Source: Limiplasma sp045540635 (GTDB lineage: Bacteria > Bacillota > Clostridia > Christensenellales > Aristaeellaceae). Taken from it: a stretch of DNA of 9,232 bases. Each line of letters opens with the position of its first letter. The stretch's first letter is position 1. Positions 6,768 through 9,232 of this stretch are shown one piece after another. A program made the position numbers and the translations under genes. The DNA lies in the NCBI GenBank assembly GCA_045540635.1, contig JAZQHO010000032.1, forward strand, positions 1-9,232, given 5' to 3'. The notes under the pieces are model-generated. The model had not been told where the DNA came from. It did no database searches and saw nothing but the letters and a program-made list of their open reading frames with translations.

Positions 6768-6800
6768 AACGCCCACCGATCTTTACGATTGGTGGGCGTT
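6768..6800. terminator. Terminator hairpin between convergent HsdR relic and membrane protein gene
   Basis: Positions 6768-6780 pair with 6788-6800 (13 bp including one G-T pair, 7-nt loop). The + strand continues with CGTTGTAGT; the - strand side is not T-rich. The position between convergent genes supports use in both directions. Confidence 0.7.
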
Positions 6801-6843
6801 CGTTGTAGTGGTAAGTTGATCATAATTCTTTGTGGGTTGGTTA

Positions 6844-7617
6844 CTATGGTTGTGTCTTCTCAAGAAGGCTGATATCCAATTTCATATCTGAAACACCAAT
6901 CTTTTCTAAATATTCCCTGTACATGTTTTCTACTGTCATAAAATATTCCTGAAACAGAGTGTTGAGAACGGGCGCATGATGTGTTATTGCTTCTATGTAC
7001 CATTCGTTTGTTGAAAACGGCGTTCTGCTGTGATACGAGTCTTGATAGCATGCAATATCAAGTATTGCCTCTTCACGGGACAGATATTTCTCATTATCGC
7101 CTTCTTCATAGGAGGACGCCATCTCATAGAAAGCTTCTTCCCATATTGTGTTAAGCGCTTCTGTTTTCTCATAAAACGATTTGAGAGAAACCAATTCATC
7201 CCGAAGCATTAAGCGACGATTTTGCGCCAGAAAAAGAGTACGCAACGATTTGCGATAATCCCGCCATTCCTGTTGGGCCATTACATGGATGGATGGTTCG
7301 CCAAAATCGCCGGTATCTCTTCCATAACCATGTGCCATCAACTTTTCAATGGCCGTGCACAATGGAATATAGATTTTTTCTATGCGTTCAACCATATCGT
7401 CGTAATCTTGCTTCTTCTTTTCTTGCATCCGATTGAATCTAAATGCAAACCAACCACCAACAAAGGCGCCAAACACTGTTATGAAAAAGGTAAAGGCATA
7501 GTCCCAAAGGTCGATTGGCGTTTGATCAACAACTTTTACGACACCATCGTTTGTGAATATGATATCCTTAATTGCAGACAAAAGTTGCGTACAAACCGTA
7601 TATATCTGTTGAATCAT
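6844..7617 (-). CDS. Unrecognised single-span membrane protein with long cytosolic helical domain
   Basis: A 257-residue protein of no family known to me. Residues 1-35 are probably outside or peripheral; a hydrophobic helix lies at about 40-58 (AFTFFITVFGAFVGGWFAF). A basic stretch RFNRMQEKKKQ follows directly, which places the C-terminus in the cytosol. The rest is charged and helix-rich, probably a coiled coil or helical bundle. The start at 7617 is chosen because AAAGGA lies about 9 nt before it and the promoter places the transcript start near 7641. The in-frame ATG at 7635 would be almost leaderless, and that at 7710 lies before the promoter. A+T content is higher than in the left part, suggesting transfer. 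Small anchored proteins of this layout occur beside restriction and other defence genes, and an HsdR relic lies next door, but no function can be assigned. Confidence 0.8.
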   Translation of the reverse strand: MIQQIYTVCTQLLSAIKDIIFTNDGVVKVVDQTPIDLWDYAFTFFITVFGAFVGGWFAFRFNRMQEKKKQDYDDMVERIEKIYIPLCTAIEKLMAHGYGRDTGDFGEPSIHVMAQQEWRDYRKSLRTLFLAQNRRLMLRDELVSLKSFYEKTEALNTIWEEAFYEMASSYEEGDNEKYLSREEAILDIACYQDSYHSRTPFSTNEWYIEAITHHAPVLNTLFQEYFMTVENMYREYLEKIGVSDMKLDISLLEKTQP

Positions 7618-7647
7618 TCCATCGTATCCTTTCATTCGTATGGTGAT

Positions 7648-7676
7648 ATTATACGAAATATTTATGGAACCAGCAA
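7648..7676 (-). promoter_or_regulatory. Promoter of the single-span membrane protein gene
   Basis: On the - strand, TTGCTG (7671-7676), exactly 17 bp and a perfect TATAAT (7648-7653). The expected transcript start near 7641 gives a leader of about 24 nt before the ATG at 7617. Confidence 0.75.
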
Positions 7677-7772
7677 GCGGATTTGGTTGATATGCTACGA
7701 AAATAATCAAGATTGCTAGAATAACTATATAGAACTTCCGGTCGGGTGAACAATAAGAGCTGGCGCTCGTTT

Positions 7773-8222
7773 TTATTCAAAAAACCTATTGATTAATGTC
7801 TTATGCACAGCATTCCCTGCCCCTTCCACCACCTTCCGCGCATTACTCCCCGGCTGCCACGCATATGCAATCAGATACCCCGAATGCTTCACCGCATATT
7901 GATTCGCCCTGACGATCGCTAATCGCTTCGGCACAGTTTCCTGCCCCTCCGGATATAACGATCCGTCAAAACCTTCAGGCAGCTCTGCTTTCTTATCGCA
8001 TGGATGATAAGCCAGCAGCAACGTGAGTGTCAAATCCGGGTACTTCTCCTTCAGCTGGATCACCGCTTTGGCGGCCATCCGGTCAAAAGCGCCGTATTGC
8101 CCCACCAGAAACTCCGTAACCCCATACTGCACAATGTGTTTCTCTACCGCAACAAGGATGGATGGATAGAGCTCTGATGGCGCATCACGGTGTCCGATAA
8201 AGAAACAACGTTGTTTCCACAT
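7773..8222 (-). CDS. SLOG-superfamily (YpsA/DUF1273-like) nucleotide-binding-fold protein
   Basis: A 149-residue soluble protein. It starts with a beta strand and CFFIGHRDAP (6-15), then a helix, VTEFLVGQYGAFDRMAAKAV (35-54), the strand LTLTLLLAYHP (64-74), and RLAIVRANQYAVKHSGYLIAYAW (100-122) followed by PGSNARK (124-130). This order, GHR motif, small glycine loop with Asp, LK-x-YP strand and a late xxSNAR motif, is that of the SLOG/YpsA group of Rossmann-like proteins, which bind nucleotides or nucleotide-derived signals. The exact ligand or reaction is unknown. ATG at 8222 follows GGTTGGTGA and lies about 18 nt after the predicted transcript start; a TTG four codons earlier is less likely. 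It is divergent from a small XRE regulator, with a perfect palindrome over its promoter. Some SLOG proteins serve as sensors in anti-phage systems, but that is not shown here. Confidence 0.82.
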   Translation of the reverse strand: MWKQRCFFIGHRDAPSELYPSILVAVEKHIVQYGVTEFLVGQYGAFDRMAAKAVIQLKEKYPDLTLTLLLAYHPCDKKAELPEGFDGSLYPEGQETVPKRLAIVRANQYAVKHSGYLIAYAWQPGSNARKVVEGAGNAVHKTLINRFFE

Positions 8223-8232
8223 ATCAATCACC

Positions 8233-8265
8233 AACCCTTTTGAGTTATTTTAACTCAAAAGGGTT
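8233..8265. promoter_or_regulatory. Perfect 15-bp inverted repeat, probable operator between SLOG and XRE genes
   Basis: Positions 8233-8247 are the exact reverse complement of 8251-8265 around TTT. The half-site is AACCCTTTTGAGTTA. The inner heptamer TTTGAGT occurs a third time at 8282-8288. The repeat covers the -10 of the SLOG promoter and part of the region upstream of the XRE gene, so a dimeric HTH protein bound here could control both. As RNA it would also make a hairpin in front of the XRE gene. Confidence 0.75.
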
Positions 8266-8276
8266 AATCTTTTCAA
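8247..8276 (-). promoter_or_regulatory. Promoter candidate of the SLOG gene, overlapped by the operator
   Basis: On the - strand, TTGAAA (8271-8276), an 18-bp spacer and TAAAAT (8247-8252), each one base from consensus. The -10 spans the centre of the inverted repeat. Transcription would begin near 8240. For the opposite direction, TTAATC (8265-8270), 17 bp and TATCCT (8288-8293) is a weaker candidate for the XRE gene. Confidence 0.6.
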
Positions 8277-8319
8277 TGCGCTTTGAGTATCCTTTTCTTA
8301 AGAAAGTGAGGTGATACCG

Positions 8320-8562
8320 ATGCGCATTGGTGAAGCGGTTCGGCAACGTATCGAAGAACTTTGTCGGCAGCAGGCCTTAACAGTCAACAAACTCAGCAAT
8401 ATCAGCGGCGTGACACAATCCACCGTCAACAATATTGTCAGTGGTCGGAACCGCAGTGCAACGATCTCCACAATCAAAAAGCTATGCGATGGTTTTGGTA
8501 TCACTATACAGGAGTTTTTTGAATCAGACCTGTTTTCTGATCTGGAACAGGAAGTAAAGTGA
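8320..8562 (+). CDS. Small XRE-family (Cro/C1-type HTH) transcriptional regulator
   Basis: An 80-residue protein that is almost entirely one helix-turn-helix domain. IGEAVRQRIEELCRQQAL forms the first helices, TVNKLSNISGVTQSTVNNI is the helix-turn-helix with the recognition helix TQSTVNNIVSG, and TISTIKKLCDGFGITIQEFF closes the fold. Small free-standing proteins of this kind are common dimeric repressors in Firmicutes. ATG at 8320 is chosen because GAGGTG lies 6 nt upstream; a GTG at 8311 lies inside that ribosome site. It is divergent from the SLOG gene across an operator-like palindrome, so it probably represses that gene and itself. An intrinsic terminator follows the stop at once. No effector domain exists, so any signal would act through another protein, perhaps the SLOG partner. 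Confidence 0.92.
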   Translation: MRIGEAVRQRIEELCRQQALTVNKLSNISGVTQSTVNNIVSGRNRSATISTIKKLCDGFGITIQEFFESDLFSDLEQEVK

Positions 8563-8564
8563 TG

Positions 8565-8601
8565 AAGCCGCCAGGTGTGATCCTGACGGCTTTGTGTTTT
8601 T
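8565..8601 (+). terminator. Intrinsic terminator of the small XRE gene
   Basis: Positions 8565-8575 pair with 8582-8592 with one mismatch (C8571-A8586), 6-nt loop, followed by TGTGTTTTT on the + strand. It begins 3 nt after the stop codon. Confidence 0.88.
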
Positions 8602-8659
8602 GGTTCCTTTATACATAAGTGGATGGAGGACTCCTTCCCCAACCGAAAACCGAAAACAT

Positions 8660-8706
8660 AAAAAATCCCTCCTGCATGAACATAAGCGTTCATACAGGAG
8701 GGATTT
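8660..8706 (-). terminator. Strong intrinsic terminator facing left
   Basis: Positions 8663-8681 pair with 8688-8706 (19 positions, one mismatch, 6-nt loop). On the - strand the hairpin runs into six T, so it is polarised leftward. It would stop transcription from the promoter at 8959-8987 or read-through from the kinase gene. On the + strand the tail is GATTTCCTC, weaker. Confidence 0.8.
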
Positions 8707-8738
8707 CCTCTTGTGTGATTATCGTAGGAATTTTGATT

Positions 8739-8760
8739 ACAGTATCAAAACAGTATCAAA
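8739..8760. repeat. Two tandem copies of an 11-bp unit
   Basis: ACAGTATCAAA occurs at 8739-8749 and again directly at 8750-8760. Within it, AAAACAG (8747-8753) pairs with CTGTTTT (8762-8768) around an 8-nt loop, giving a weak AT-rich hairpin with T residues on both sides that could serve as a first stop for the - strand RNA candidate. Confidence 0.6.
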
Positions 8761-8768
8761 TCTGTTTT

Positions 8769-8952
8769 GAGATGCCGCTTTTGCCCGTGTTTACTGGGAA
8801 AAACGGAGGCTGTTCATTATTCCCACTCTCTGCAGGTTTGCTGATTCTAAACAAATTTGTTCAGAAAATATGTTTCCTGCTATCTGGACGATTTACATTA
8901 TCCGAGGTATGTAGGCTCTCTGATATGCGTTGCCGGGGTGTTGCCACCGGAC
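8769..8952 (-). ncRNA. Candidate small RNA, possibly 6S-like
   Basis: This - strand segment follows a good promoter and has no ORF with a ribosome site. Its ends are complementary: GATGTC at the 5' end (8955-8950) pairs with GGCATC at 8771-8776, extended by GA/TC across one bulged A if the start is near 8958. A long internal hairpin is present: GCAGG pairs with CCTGC and encloses the near-perfect palindrome at 8845-8866. GGTG and CACC close a GCAA tetraloop near the 5' end. Size (about 185 nt), closed ends and a single long arm fit 6S RNA, and the 3' segment GCGGCATCTC also occurs in E. coli 6S RNA as I remember it. Firmicute 6S sequences differ, so the identity is a guess. A decayed intergenic region is the alternative. 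Confidence 0.35.
8845..8866. repeat. 22-nt near-perfect palindrome
   Basis: Positions 8845-8855 are the reverse complement of 8856-8866 except for A8849/C8862. The core AAACAAATTTGTT is symmetrical about position 8855/8856. In RNA it would form the end of the main arm of the candidate small RNA; in DNA it could be a protein-binding site. Confidence 0.55.
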
Positions 8953-8958
8953 ATCTTC

Positions 8959-8987
8959 AGTATAGCGGATGTGTGGGAGATTTGCAA
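8959..8987 (-). promoter_or_regulatory. Housekeeping-type promoter on the - strand
   Basis: TTGCAA (8982-8987), exactly 17 bp and TATACT (8959-8964) on the - strand. Transcription would begin near 8952-8954. No gene with a ribosome site lies downstream before the terminator at 8660-8706, which suggests an RNA product. The 111 nt between here and the kinase stop hold no other feature that I can see. Confidence 0.65.
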
Positions 8988-9098
8988 GGGGAACCAAAGG
9001 CTTTTTGATTGTTCTTTTCACAAACTGCTAACGCATATGAAGATTGCCTCAGGTGTACGCATGTTGATACCTTCGTAAATCAGTCATTGGGCCGCGGA

Positions 9099-9232
9099 TT
9101 ATTTCATTTCAGCAACCGTAAGCTTGACAACAAACGCCTTTGTATATGCTCCATCGCGCGCTTCAGCATTGATCGCCCCGCTGTGCCGCTGGATGATGCG
9201 CTTGGTAATGGCCAGCCCCAGACCGGTGCCCT
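9099..9232 (-). CDS. Sensor histidine kinase, C-terminal end (partial)
   Basis: Only the last 44 residues are in the window; the gene continues beyond 9232. They read GTGLGLAITKRIIQRHSG, which is the G2 box and following helix of the HATPase_c ATP-binding domain of a two-component sensor kinase, then the last strand and tail AFVVKLTVAEMK. The stop is TAA at 9099-9101. The kinase would autophosphorylate a histidine in the missing part and pass the phosphate to a response regulator, whose gene is expected to the right, outside the window. The signal cannot be deduced. The family call is secure from the GTGLGLAI motif even though the frame has no start here. Confidence 0.92.
   Translation of the reverse strand, partial: GTGLGLAITKRIIQRHSGAINAEARDGAYTKAFVVKLTVAEMK

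Noticed and set aside
7618..7710. Longer N-terminus of the single-span membrane protein
   Set aside because: The ATG at 7710 lies upstream of the TATAAT promoter, and the one at 7635 has no ribosome site and would be almost leaderless.
7222..7719. 165-aa open frame on the + strand
   Set aside because: Antisense to the membrane protein gene, without ribosome site or known domain.
7757..7775. Possible terminator of the SLOG gene
   Set aside because: Only a 4-bp stem (GAGC/GCTC), and the T tract is on the + strand, so it is too weak to list.
8298..8693. 131-aa open frame on the - strand
   Set aside because: Antisense to the small XRE gene and crosses two terminators.
8857..9078. 73-aa open frame on the + strand (and a 129-aa frame from 8619)
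   Set aside because: No ribosome site, no fold recognised, both overlap strong hairpins and a - strand promoter. A decayed gene cannot be fully excluded for LPPDIFSIADVWEICKGN.
1..9232. CRISPR array, tRNA, rRNA, transposase or integrase
   Set aside because: No regularly spaced repeats, tRNA cloverleaf, rRNA motif or recombinase signature was seen on either strand.

Overview
The window looks like chromosomal DNA from a gut Clostridium-class Firmicute, most likely of the Faecalibacterium/Ruminococcaceae type. This is judged from strong AGGAGG-type ribosome sites, GC-rich codon use on the left, an AGCS amino-acid symporter, an ECF sigma/anti-sigma pair and small XRE regulators. No species marker is present, so the assignment is an inference. 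All gene starts below were re-chosen from ribosome sites and promoter positions.

Left part (1-2273). A block of nested hairpins ending in a run of seven T on the + strand (22-170) may be the end of a structured RNA or an intergenic repeat. It is followed by a 19-bp hairpin, then by a complete sodium:amino-acid symporter gene and an unrecognised 166-aa protein, both on the - strand and each with its own promoter candidate.

Middle part (2730-5996). A compact + strand operon encodes an ECF sigma factor, a membrane-anchored protein that is probably its anti-sigma factor, and a secreted protein of unknown function. The first two genes overlap by 8 nt. The operon ends at a 14-bp hairpin shared with a convergent XRE regulator that carries TPR-like helices. 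The likely logic is envelope-signal control: an outside cue acts on the exported domains and releases the sigma factor.

Right part (6000-8562) is visibly richer in A+T and patchy, as expected of accessory DNA. It holds an orphan - strand terminator, a short relic resembling the C-terminal end of a type I restriction subunit (HsdR), an unrecognised single-span membrane protein, and a divergent pair: a SLOG-fold protein and a small XRE repressor. A perfect 15-bp inverted repeat lies between the pair and covers the -10 element of the SLOG promoter, so the XRE protein probably represses its neighbour. This looks like the remains of, or part of, a defence or mobile island.

Far right (8660-9232). 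A good - strand promoter (8959-8987) reads into about 185 nt that lack a credible ORF but can close on themselves, followed by terminator hairpins. This is a candidate non-coding RNA, possibly 6S-like. The window ends inside the C-terminus of a sensor histidine kinase on the - strand.
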